Positions 6,137-12,635 of a stretch of 12,635 bases of DNA are shown in pieces. Every line of letters begins with the position of its first letter. Position 1 is the first letter of the stretch. The DNA is from an uncultured Oscillospiraceae bacterium. Its GTDB lineage: Bacteria; Bacillota; Clostridia; Oscillospirales; Oscillospiraceae. The translations under genes were made by a program, and so were the position numbers. The notes under the pieces were generated by a model. The model saw only the letters and a program-made list of their open reading frames with translations. It was not told where the DNA came from and ran no database searches. The stretch spans positions 1 to 12,635 of the forward strand of contig CAAFEV010000113.1 of the NCBI GenBank assembly GCA_900762005.1. The letters are read 5' to 3'.

Positions 6137-9100
6137 TTATTTGTTGACAATGTTTTGCACATAGCGCATCAGGATGATTGCGACCTGGGCGCGGGTGGCG
6201 TTGCCCTGCGGGTCGAGGACGGTTTTGTTGCTTTGCGTTGTGCCGTTGATTAGGCTCTCGGCGTTTGCCCACGAGAGGGCGTCCTTGGCGAAGTTGGAAA
6301 TCCGGTCTGCATCGGGATAGGCAGACAAATCAGCGTGTTTGCTTGTGTCGCAGCCCTTCTTCCCGGCGTAGCGGAATAGGATAGCCGCCATTTGCTCACG
6401 CGTCACATTGCCGTCGGGGTTGAATTTGCTGTCGCCGACGCCGTTGACGATTTCATTTTCCGCCGCCCATGTGACCGCATCGGTGTAGTACTTCCCTGCT
6501 GCGACATCGTTGAAGGTATTGCTCCCCTTGGGCGCGGGCTTACCGTCCAACCGCCAGAGCACGGTAACGAGCATCCCACGGGTCATATTGCCGTCCGGTG
6601 AAAAGACGGTTGCGGAGATGCCGCCGAAGAGGTTATTTTGATAAGCGAATTTCACAGCATCGTAATACCATCTGCCCTTGACAACATCGGTAAACGGCAG
6701 CTTGCTTTCGCCCGTTTCGGGTATTTCCTCGGTTTTGGTTGCGTCGCAGCGCGTGCAGGTAAAGGTCTTCACGCCCTTTTCCGTCGCGGTCGGTGCGGTT
6801 GTGACAACACCGTCATTCCATGCGTGTCCGAGTGCCTCTGCTGCGGTCTGCGCTACGAGAATTTCATTACAAACGGCGCAATGCTTGCCCTCGGTTAAGC
6901 CGCTTGCGGTGCAGGTCGGCGCAACCGCTTTGTCGATAGCCTCGGTGTGGGGCAGCTTTGCCACCGTCTGCTGTGCAACTAAAACTTCCTTGCAGACAGA
7001 GCAATGCTTACCCTCGGTCAAGCCGTCAGCGGTGCAGGTTGCGGCAACGGCTTTGTCGATAACCTCGGTGTGTCCGAGCTTTGTCACCGTCTGCTGTGCC
7101 ACTAAAATCTCATTGCAGACAGAGCAGTGCTTGCCCTCGGTTAAGCCTCTTGCGGTGCAGGTTGCGGCAACGGCTTTGTCGATAACCTCGGTGTGTCCGA
7201 GCTTTGCCACCGTCTGCTGTGCAACTAAAATTTCGTTACAGACAGAGCAGTGCTTGCCCTCGGTCAAGCCGTCGGCGGTGCAGGTTGCGGCAACGGCTTT
7301 GTCGATAACCTCGGTGTGTCCGAGCTTTGCCACCGTCTGCTGTGCAACTAAAATTTCGTTACAGACTGAGCAGTGCTTCCCCTCGGTCAAGCCGCTTGCG
7401 GTACAGGTCGCGGCAACCGCTTTGTCGATAACCTCGCTGTGCGGCTGTCTTATGGTGCATACCGTGCAGCCTGCATTACCGCAAGCGTGCCAATGCCCCG
7501 TTTTATCACGGAGATATTCGCCGGAAAAGTCATGCGTCAACGCGGGAATTGCTGTTTCGGCGCAGAAGCGGCACGGCACCGCCGTTGTGCAATCGCCGTC
7601 ATCCTCCGAGGCGGTGTGACCGTGGTTGATGATAACAGAACACTCCGTGACATTGCCCGCTCTGTCGGTGGCGACGATTGTCTGCTTGCCCTCCTTTGGC
7701 TCCAAGGTAAATTTGCCGTTTATCAGTGCTACCGGCTCGCCGTCGAGCGTAACGCTCGCAAGATAGGCATCGGTCACGGTGACCTGTGTCGGCGTGCAGT
7801 AGACCTTGTTATTCACAATGCCCGAGACCGTCGGCGGGGTATCATCCAGCACAATACCGTCGGAGTTAATGACGCAGGTGTTTCCGGCGTTGTCCGTGAT
7901 GCGGGCATAAATCACATAGCTGCGATTTTCGGAAATTGTAAAGCTGTCGGTATACGCCGACCATACGAGCGTTGACAGGTCATTGACCGCAGCTTCGGCA
8001 AGTGCATACTCCGCCTGCTTCACGCCGCTTTGCCCGTCTGCGGAAGTAATGCTGACGGTCTGCGGCACGTTATAGAATAAATTGAAGTCGACCTCGCTCA
8101 AGGCGCTGCTCCAGCTGTGACTGTCTACGGTGATTTCGCCCGTAGGCGGAATGTTCTCACGCACACAGATGGGCGCAATAACCGAGCCGATTAAGAAGCT
8201 GCCGTCCGGCTTTTTCGCACAGCAAATCAGGGTAACGCTGATTTCCCCGTCAGTCGCCCTTGTCGGTGTGCCGCCGATGGTAAGGCTATCGGTTGTCTTG
8301 CCCGAGACTTGCAGCCCCGCCGGAAGCGTAGTGCTCACCGACCATGCAAAGCTCGCGTCCTGCGGCGCATTTTTCATGGCAAAGGTGTATTCCCGACCGC
8401 TTTCATTGAGGTTGAACAAGTAGGGCGGCTCGCCCGGAGATTGGATGGACGCGCTTGCAAAGTGCAGGATTTGCGCTGTGTCGCTGCCGTTGACGCTAAC
8501 GCTTCCGAGCAAAATACCGCTCAGCCGCACCTCATAGATTCCGTCCATAATATCCGCGGCGGAATAGACGCCCGTTTTGCCGTCTTCCTTCAACGAAACA
8601 ATATTCCAGCCCTTTGCCAGTGTAATATTCTGTCCGCTGAAAGCAGCGTTATCCTTTAAAAGCGTGAGCGTGACGGAATAAGACGGCGGCCATTCGGGGT
8701 AGAGCGTTGTTGTCTTGCTCACCGTATCGGTTGCAAAATCCCACGCTTCACCGCTGTTTTGATACCAGCCCAAGGGGTAGCTTCCGTTCTTCTTGATACC
8801 CGGTTGGCTGATTTTCGCGCCTTGCGCTACGATGAATTCGGTTTGCAAAGGACGCACCGTTGCTCCGGTCGTGTCAAAGGTCACTGTAAAATAGTTCTGT
8901 GTCGCCTCGCCGCCGGCAAGTGCCACCGTGACAGTGCTTGGTGCGAGAACGCCGTTGACATAGACGGCATAGGTGCCGAAGGGAACGCTTGCGGTGTATT
9001 CGCCCGCAGTCTCTTGCGTAAGCGGCAGCTCCGTGCCGCCGGACTTTGCCTTGAGCATGACGGTCTGCCCGCCGTAGGGCTGCCCATCTAAATTCAGGCG

Positions 9101-11239
9101 CACCCTTGCAAGCGCATGGGTGGCGACATAAGCAGTTGCAGAAATGTTACAGGTCAGCGTAACAGGAAGCGTAATCGCTTCGCCGCCCGCCTGCCGATAC
9201 TGCAAGCGGAAGGTCGCAGAGCCGTCGCTGCCGTCCGTGTCGGCGGGGCTTCCGGCAATTGCCGCCGTAAAGCCGATGAGGTTGCCGACGCTAAGCTCTG
9301 TGCCCTCCGGCAGGAGCGCGAGAAAATCCTCCGGCAGCGCAGACAGCCATTGCTCGCCGAGCCAGCCCTGCAATTCCTCTCTGGTATTTGCCGTCTCCAT
9401 TGATACCTCACAGGGCATCTGCGGCAGCCATTGCGACGCTATCGCGCTCCATTCGCCTGCTGTCACATAGCGATAGCTTGCAAGCGCGTCCGCTTGGTAG
9501 CCTTGCAGTGCCGTGCCGTTTCCATCGGTGCTTGCTAAAATCGCAATTCCCTCTGCCGCTTCCGGGGCGATATTGAGCGCAGACGTGCAGCCGCTTACCA
9601 TAAGGCGGGCATTGCCCCGCACCATCGCAGCATAGCTATCCGTATAAACGCCGATGCTTTTTGTCTTGCCGTCCGAGGCGGTTATGTTGACAACTGCATT
9701 GTTGTCGATCATCGTATAGCTGGAGCTGCGGATGCCGAACACATCGTTTGCCAAGCTCTTGCCGTCGGCTGTGGCATTGACGGTAACGCCGTCAACCCTC
9801 AGACCCGCGCCTGTATCAATGGCGGTGTTGCTGCTGCCGAAGCCGCCGCCGATTGCCCCACCGCCGGAGACGTTCAGCGTGCCGCCGCCGGTAAGCGTCA
9901 GAGGTGCATCGCTGACATAAATGCCGACGGAGGCGGCTGCGTCAGCCCCGGTTACGCTTGCCGTTGCAGCTTCTTGCGTGACAACGGTTAAGCTGTTGAG
10001 CGAGGGGTTAAACCGTCCGGTTCCGGTGGAAAGCGTTGCGGCATAAAGCCCCGCTCCGCGCGGCAGGGTGAGATCCCTCTGCCCGGAATAGATGTTCATG
10101 CCCTTGCTCCTGCCGGTGATAACCGCGCCGTCCTTCAGCGTCAGCGTGCCGTTGCGTGCGTCGTCGGCAAAAAAGCTCACCTTGCCGTCGCCCAGCACGT
10201 CGTTCTTATTTTTAACTGTCACCTGCTCGCCGCCGACCCACAGGTTATAGCCGCCCGAAACCGCCACAAATGCGTGCTTGACATCCCCTAACGGGCTGCG
10301 CAGATAGCCGTCCGAGGTTGCCGGCTCGTCGTAGGCGGCAAGGGCTTGGGCTGTGTTCAAAGACACGCCGCTGCTCACCATGTATTCGCTCTGCACATAA
10401 GTCTCCGCGGCGGAATTCTTCCCGTTGATGGCCTTCCCAAACGCATCAACAATGAGCATTGGGCACGCTAACTTCATTGTCTCCGAAAAATCGACGCCGG
10501 TGTCCACGCCGGAAATCGTCAGGCGGTCACAGTCGGCGATGAGACTATCACAGAAGATCCCGATGCGATCGCTTACCTTGGTTTCATTGCCGAGGATGTT
10601 GTAGCTGCCGCCGGATAAGGTAAGCGTTCCGTAGGTGCGAATGCCGCATGGCGTGGAGCGGCTGTCGCTGTTCGTAGAGGAAATACGCTCGATGGTCAGC
10701 TTATCCACATCAATTGTTACCGATACCCGAGCGCCGATGCCGGATGCATGCGTTTCCGCAGAGCAAATATCGCTGATTCTCAGCTCGCCCGCACCCTCTA
10801 TCGTCAGTGGTCCGAACATTGCATAGATGCCGGAAGCCCCGGCGTCCTTTACGGGAACGCCGGAACCCTTGAGGGTGTTGACGCTTCCCTCCGCCAAGCG
10901 GATGTTTAACCCGTCGTCTATTATGGAGTAAATAGGGGCGCCGTCGTGCTGTTTATCGGAGGAGTCCCCGATGATGGTCGCATTTCGCAGGGTCAGCGTA
11001 TTTATGCCGTCGAAATGCGCCGTCCACTGATAATAGGCTTGCGAAGGATGAAGTCTGCCGTTTTCGTCGTTCACCCAATAGCTCTCCTCACCGATATTGA
11101 GCTTGATGCCGCCCAGGTACAGCCAATTATTCACCGCCGCCGACGCAAGCGGCATAACGGCGGCAAACAGGCTCAGCACCAGCGCAAGACAAAGCAGCAG
11201 GGATAGGAAGCGGCGGGGTTTGACTCTGTGTGTCATCAT
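6137..11239 (-). CDS. Giant secreted multidomain SLH surface protein (beta-helix, Flg_new, Ig-like, Cys repeats, SLH)
   Basis: 1700 residues. GGAGGA (11249-11244) lies 4 nt from ATG 11239 and 7 nt from the adjacent ATG 11236, which may be the true start. Residues 1-35 are a signal peptide. Residues ~36-600 are Gly/Thr/Asn-rich short strands typical of a right-handed beta-helix, similar in style to carbohydrate-binding Cthe_2159-like proteins. Residues ~783-850 look like a Listeria-Bacteroides (Flg_new/InlB B) repeat, with VTFDTTGA, LGWYQNSG and TLYPEW. Residues ~930-1025 resemble a putative Ig (He_PIG) module, with LPAGLQVSG and GTPT. About 1030-1205 holds two adhesin-type Ig-like modules with ITDNAGN, DDTPPTVSG and DRAGNV. 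Five 41-residue Cys repeats (1267-1471) and a degenerate sixth precede three SLH domains (~1515-1697). No catalytic motif was recognised, so it is probably an adhesin or glycan-binding wall protein. Regulator A is directly upstream. Confidence 0.9.
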   Translation of the reverse strand: MMTHRVKPRRFLSLLLCLALVLSLFAAVMPLASAAVNNWLYLGGIKLNIGEESYWVNDENGRLHPSQAYYQWTAHFDGINTLTLRNATIIGDSSDKQHDGAPIYSIIDDGLNIRLAEGSVNTLKGSGVPVKDAGASGIYAMFGPLTIEGAGELRISDICSAETHASGIGARVSVTIDVDKLTIERISSTNSDSRSTPCGIRTYGTLTLSGGSYNILGNETKVSDRIGIFCDSLIADCDRLTISGVDTGVDFSETMKLACPMLIVDAFGKAINGKNSAAETYVQSEYMVSSGVSLNTAQALAAYDEPATSDGYLRSPLGDVKHAFVAVSGGYNLWVGGEQVTVKNKNDVLGDGKVSFFADDARNGTLTLKDGAVITGRSKGMNIYSGQRDLTLPRGAGLYAATLSTGTGRFNPSLNSLTVVTQEAATASVTGADAAASVGIYVSDAPLTLTGGGTLNVSGGGAIGGGFGSSNTAIDTGAGLRVDGVTVNATADGKSLANDVFGIRSSSYTMIDNNAVVNITASDGKTKSIGVYTDSYAAMVRGNARLMVSGCTSALNIAPEAAEGIAILASTDGNGTALQGYQADALASYRYVTAGEWSAIASQWLPQMPCEVSMETANTREELQGWLGEQWLSALPEDFLALLPEGTELSVGNLIGFTAAIAGSPADTDGSDGSATFRLQYRQAGGEAITLPVTLTCNISATAYVATHALARVRLNLDGQPYGGQTVMLKAKSGGTELPLTQETAGEYTASVPFGTYAVYVNGVLAPSTVTVALAGGEATQNYFTVTFDTTGATVRPLQTEFIVAQGAKISQPGIKKNGSYPLGWYQNSGEAWDFATDTVSKTTTLYPEWPPSYSVTLTLLKDNAAFSGQNITLAKGWNIVSLKEDGKTGVYSAADIMDGIYEVRLSGILLGSVSVNGSDTAQILHFASASIQSPGEPPYLFNLNESGREYTFAMKNAPQDASFAWSVSTTLPAGLQVSGKTTDSLTIGGTPTRATDGEISVTLICCAKKPDGSFLIGSVIAPICVRENIPPTGEITVDSHSWSSALSEVDFNLFYNVPQTVSITSADGQSGVKQAEYALAEAAVNDLSTLVWSAYTDSFTISENRSYVIYARITDNAGNTCVINSDGIVLDDTPPTVSGIVNNKVYCTPTQVTVTDAYLASVTLDGEPVALINGKFTLEPKEGKQTIVATDRAGNVTECSVIINHGHTASEDDGDCTTAVPCRFCAETAIPALTHDFSGEYLRDKTGHWHACGNAGCTVCTIRQPHSEVIDKAVAATCTASGLTEGKHCSVCNEILVAQQTVAKLGHTEVIDKAVAATCTADGLTEGKHCSVCNEILVAQQTVAKLGHTEVIDKAVAATCTARGLTEGKHCSVCNEILVAQQTVTKLGHTEVIDKAVAATCTADGLTEGKHCSVCKEVLVAQQTVAKLPHTEAIDKAVAPTCTASGLTEGKHCAVCNEILVAQTAAEALGHAWNDGVVTTAPTATEKGVKTFTCTRCDATKTEEIPETGESKLPFTDVVKGRWYYDAVKFAYQNNLFGGISATVFSPDGNMTRGMLVTVLWRLDGKPAPKGSNTFNDVAAGKYYTDAVTWAAENEIVNGVGDSKFNPDGNVTREQMAAILFRYAGKKGCDTSKHADLSAYPDADRISNFAKDALSWANAESLINGTTQSNKTVLDPQGNATRAQVAIILMRYVQNIVNK
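6827..7441 (-). repeat. Five 123-bp (41-residue) Cys-rich tandem repeats
   Basis: Five units of exactly 41 codons begin at 7441 with H-(S/T)-E-V-I-D-K-A-V-A, then A-T-C-T-A, the core GLTEGKHCSVC and EILVAQQTVAKL. The first four are nearly identical; the fifth (nearest SLH) has diverged at its end. The units closely match those at 1-339, including the same third-position bases in most codons, which suggests recent duplication or gene conversion. Confidence 0.93.
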
Positions 11240-11270
11240 AAAGTCCTCCTTCTCTCATGCGGTCTACGAT

Positions 11271-11314
11271 AAAAAAATTCCTGTATACGATTCCTATTGA
11301 ATAGTATACAGGAA
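11271..11314 (-). terminator. Strong stem-loop with T7 tract between regulator A and the giant surface gene (terminator/attenuator)
   Basis: On the minus strand TTCCTGTATAC pairs perfectly with GTATACAGGAA (11314-11304 with 11288-11278). After one mismatch four more pairs (ATTC with GAAT) follow, leaving a 5-nt loop. Seven T residues (11277-11271) follow directly, giving intrinsic-terminator form, although the stem is AT-rich. It would stop transcripts coming from regulator A. It is also a candidate operator dyad, because each arm contains the palindrome GTATAC. Confidence 0.7.
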
Positions 11315-11341
11315 AATAATGCACTTCGGTACACCCGTAAA
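11303..11341 (-). promoter_or_regulatory. Candidate promoter(s) of the giant surface protein gene
   Basis: There is no promoter-like sequence between the T tract and the ribosome site, so transcription of the giant gene must start at or above the hairpin. Two weak options are visible on the minus strand. The first is TTTACG (11341-11336), 17 bp, TATTTT (11318-11313). The second is TATACT (11308-11303) with a poor -35 (TACCGA). Either would start inside the upstream arm or loop of the hairpin. Weak hexamers suit activator control by regulator A. Confidence 0.35.
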
Positions 11342-11362
11342 AAGGCTGAAAAGAATGGTCTT

Positions 11363-12595
11363 TTAGATATAATCTGCAAGCTCAAAACGCTTTTTCGCGC
11401 CGGTTTTTTCCATGGCAATGTGCAGATAGCTCTTGACGCTGTTGAGCGAGACGCGCATTCGGTCGGCAATTTCTTTGTTCTTCAAGCCGAACACCGCCAG
11501 CCGCGCCGCCTCCAGCTCGCGCGCGGTCAAGGCGTTGGTATGGCTGCGGTGCAAAACGGCGTTGTGGATCTTGCTCCAACCGTTCATCAGCCGCTCGTGC
11601 AGCGCCTTCATGTCGGCAAGCGCGCCCGCGTCCAGCCTTTTCATCCGCTCGTCGATGAGCAAATCCAGATTGAGCCGTTGCTCTGCGAGCGGCGCAAGAA
11701 GGCGGTCAGGCAACGCAAGCGCCAGTGCGCGGTCAATATGCACAATCGCCGCTGCATCCTTTCCCGCATGGTGGTAGCAGGCAGCACACATCAGGCGCAG
11801 ATAAATTTCGGAAACAATCGCCTTTTCTGCCGCCGTCTGGGAAATCAGCGGCTCACAAATGGCAGGCAGCAGAAAAAGCTGACCGTTGAAGTCATTTTCG
11901 TTCAACGGCTGATTTTTCACCAGCGCGTCCGCCCGAATATAAATATATTTGATGTAATGCACACGTGCGGCGGGATAATAACCGAGCGGTAAAGCGTCGA
12001 AGCAGCCGCGCCGAAACCAATCCGGATAGCCGGACATATCATAAATGGAGGCTCCGTAGACAGCAAGCCACAGCTCCTTTCTTGCGCGGTAACTTTCGTC
12101 GGGACAGGGAATTGCTTCGAGTATTGTCCTTGCTTCCAGCCAACGCCCTACCTCTGCGCTGTACATCGCGCAAACGCCCGCCACAAACGCCGCGCCCATT
12201 TTGATTTCAAAATCCTCTGTGCTTTTCAGGAGCACTTTTGCAAGGGAAGCCGCAGCATCAATATTCCCTTGCAAATAGGCAAACTGCGCCCTTGTCAGCG
12301 CGGCAGCCTCTGACTCTCCGGACAGCGCACGGATGGTTTCCTCTGCCGTTCCGGGCACGCGGTACGACGCCACCGGCACCGACCGACAAATTTCATCGGA
12401 CAAAGCGGCAGGTATTCGGAACTCCACGGCATTCTTGCGCCGACGGTCGGCGGGATGCGGCGTATCCTCGGGAAGCATCCACGCTTTTCCAAACTGTTTT
12501 GCGCCTGGCAAGCGTCCGTTTCGGCATAAATTCTGTATGTAGCGCGGCGTAACCTGCCACCGCTCACTGAGCTGCAAAACCGTAATATAATTCAA
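11363..12595 (-). CDS. LuxR-type transcriptional regulator with extra N-terminal HTH (regulator A)
   Basis: 410 residues from a TTG start at 12595. The TTG is preferred because GGGAGGA (12609-12603) lies 7 nt upstream and the next in-frame Met is inside the conserved N-terminal domain (AWMLPED). Residues ~1-50 form an excisionase/MerR-like HTH (VLQLSERWQVTPRYIQNLC) plus a wing with FGKAWMLPEDTPHPADRR. The middle (~60-345) is all-helical and TPR/MalT-like, with a conserved stretch ALALALPDRLLAPLAEQ. Residues ~356-410 are a LuxR-type HTH: LTARELEAARLAVFGLKNKE, then IADRMRVSLNSVKSYL. No phospho-receiver or membrane segment is seen, so the signal is unknown. It shares its architecture with regulator B and lies 123 bp upstream of the giant SLH gene in the same direction, so regulation of that gene is likely but inferred. 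Confidence 0.87.
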   Translation of the reverse strand: MNYITVLQLSERWQVTPRYIQNLCRNGRLPGAKQFGKAWMLPEDTPHPADRRRKNAVEFRIPAALSDEICRSVPVASYRVPGTAEETIRALSGESEAAALTRAQFAYLQGNIDAAASLAKVLLKSTEDFEIKMGAAFVAGVCAMYSAEVGRWLEARTILEAIPCPDESYRARKELWLAVYGASIYDMSGYPDWFRRGCFDALPLGYYPAARVHYIKYIYIRADALVKNQPLNENDFNGQLFLLPAICEPLISQTAAEKAIVSEIYLRLMCAACYHHAGKDAAAIVHIDRALALALPDRLLAPLAEQRLNLDLLIDERMKRLDAGALADMKALHERLMNGWSKIHNAVLHRSHTNALTARELEAARLAVFGLKNKEIADRMRVSLNSVKSYLHIAMEKTGAKKRFELADYI

Positions 12596-12602
12596 TTTGA
12601 TT

Positions 12603-12633
12603 CCTCCCGGGCGGTATTCTTTTTCGTATTATA
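12603..12633 (-). promoter_or_regulatory. -10 element and ribosome site of regulator A
   Basis: Minus-strand TATAAT (12633-12628), with an expected start near 12620 and the ribosome site GGGAGGA (12609-12603). Any -35 would lie beyond the window. The -10 is embedded in the 9-bp palindrome GTATTATAC (12626-12634), which resembles the GTATAC cores in the hairpin before the giant gene. Confidence 0.6.
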
Positions 12634-12635
12634 CT

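Noticed and set aside
6827..7441. Regular repeats at even spacing, CRISPR-like at first sight
   Set aside because: The 123-bp period is a whole number of codons within a long open frame and there are no unique spacers, so it is a protein repeat.
6678..7619. Plus-strand 313-codon open frame rich in Cys, Ser and Val repeats
   Set aside because: It is the antisense shadow of the 123-bp repeats of the minus-strand surface gene. It has no signal or domain of its own and repeats only because the real gene does. The shorter open frame at 11-448 is the same shadow of the truncated gene.
3021..11239. Sortase (LPXTG-type) anchoring of the two complete surface proteins
   Set aside because: Both proteins end in SLH triplets with no LPXTG motif, hydrophobic tail or basic end. 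SLH attachment explains anchoring.
11278..11314. Inverted repeats as ends of an invertible promoter segment
   Set aside because: Only 15 bp lie between the 11-bp arms, too short for a typical recombinase-inverted segment, and no recombinase gene is nearby. Hairpin terminator or operator fits better.
11349..11364. Small AAAAG/CTTTT hairpin overlapping the stop codon of regulator A
   Set aside because: Only five AT-rich pairs. The much stronger stem-loop at 11271-11314 is the likely termination signal.

Overview
The window carries six protein genes, five on the minus strand and one on the plus strand, and no RNA genes, CRISPR array or insertion sequence. The contents suggest a low-to-moderate-GC Bacillota, most likely a gut-type Clostridia (Oscillospirales-like). 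Reasons: S-layer homology (SLH) anchored surface proteins, BspA-type leucine-rich repeats, Cys-rich tandem repeats of a kind common in clostridial surface proteins, strong GGAGG ribosome binding sites, a TTG start, and intrinsic terminators. The taxonomic call is inference from protein style only.

Reading along the minus strand (high to low coordinates): a LuxR-type regulator (12595-11363, 'regulator A') lies just upstream of a 1700-residue secreted multidomain SLH protein (11239-6137). A plus-strand MerR-family regulator with a GyrI/BmrR-like ligand domain (5228-6055) comes next and shares a compact divergent promoter region with a 698-residue secreted LRR/SLH protein (5117-3021). A second LuxR-type regulator (2874-1720, 'regulator B') lies just upstream of a third secreted protein (1617 to the window edge, truncated). 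That third protein starts with an apparent MABP-like beta-prism domain and runs into the same 41-residue Cys-rich repeats as the 1700-residue protein.

The locus therefore looks like three regulator/surface-protein pairs side by side. Both LuxR-type regulators have an excisionase/MerR-like helix-turn-helix at the N-terminus and a LuxR helix-turn-helix at the C-terminus, separated by a helical TPR/MalT-like region. The MerR pair has the classical signature of MerR control: a promoter for the surface protein with a 19-bp spacer carrying a TGAC-N11-GTCA dyad, which would overlap the regulator's own transcription start. The regulator A/1700-residue pair is separated by a near-perfect stem-loop followed by seven T residues. 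The only candidate promoters for the giant protein sit upstream of, or inside, that hairpin.

The surface proteins share nearly identical tandem-repeat DNA (123-bp and 120-bp units) in the same orientation, plus nearly identical SLH tails. This gives the locus clear potential for copy-number change and for deletion or fusion between paralogues. The substrates of the surface proteins, the ligand of the MerR protein and the signals of the LuxR-type proteins cannot be read from the sequence.
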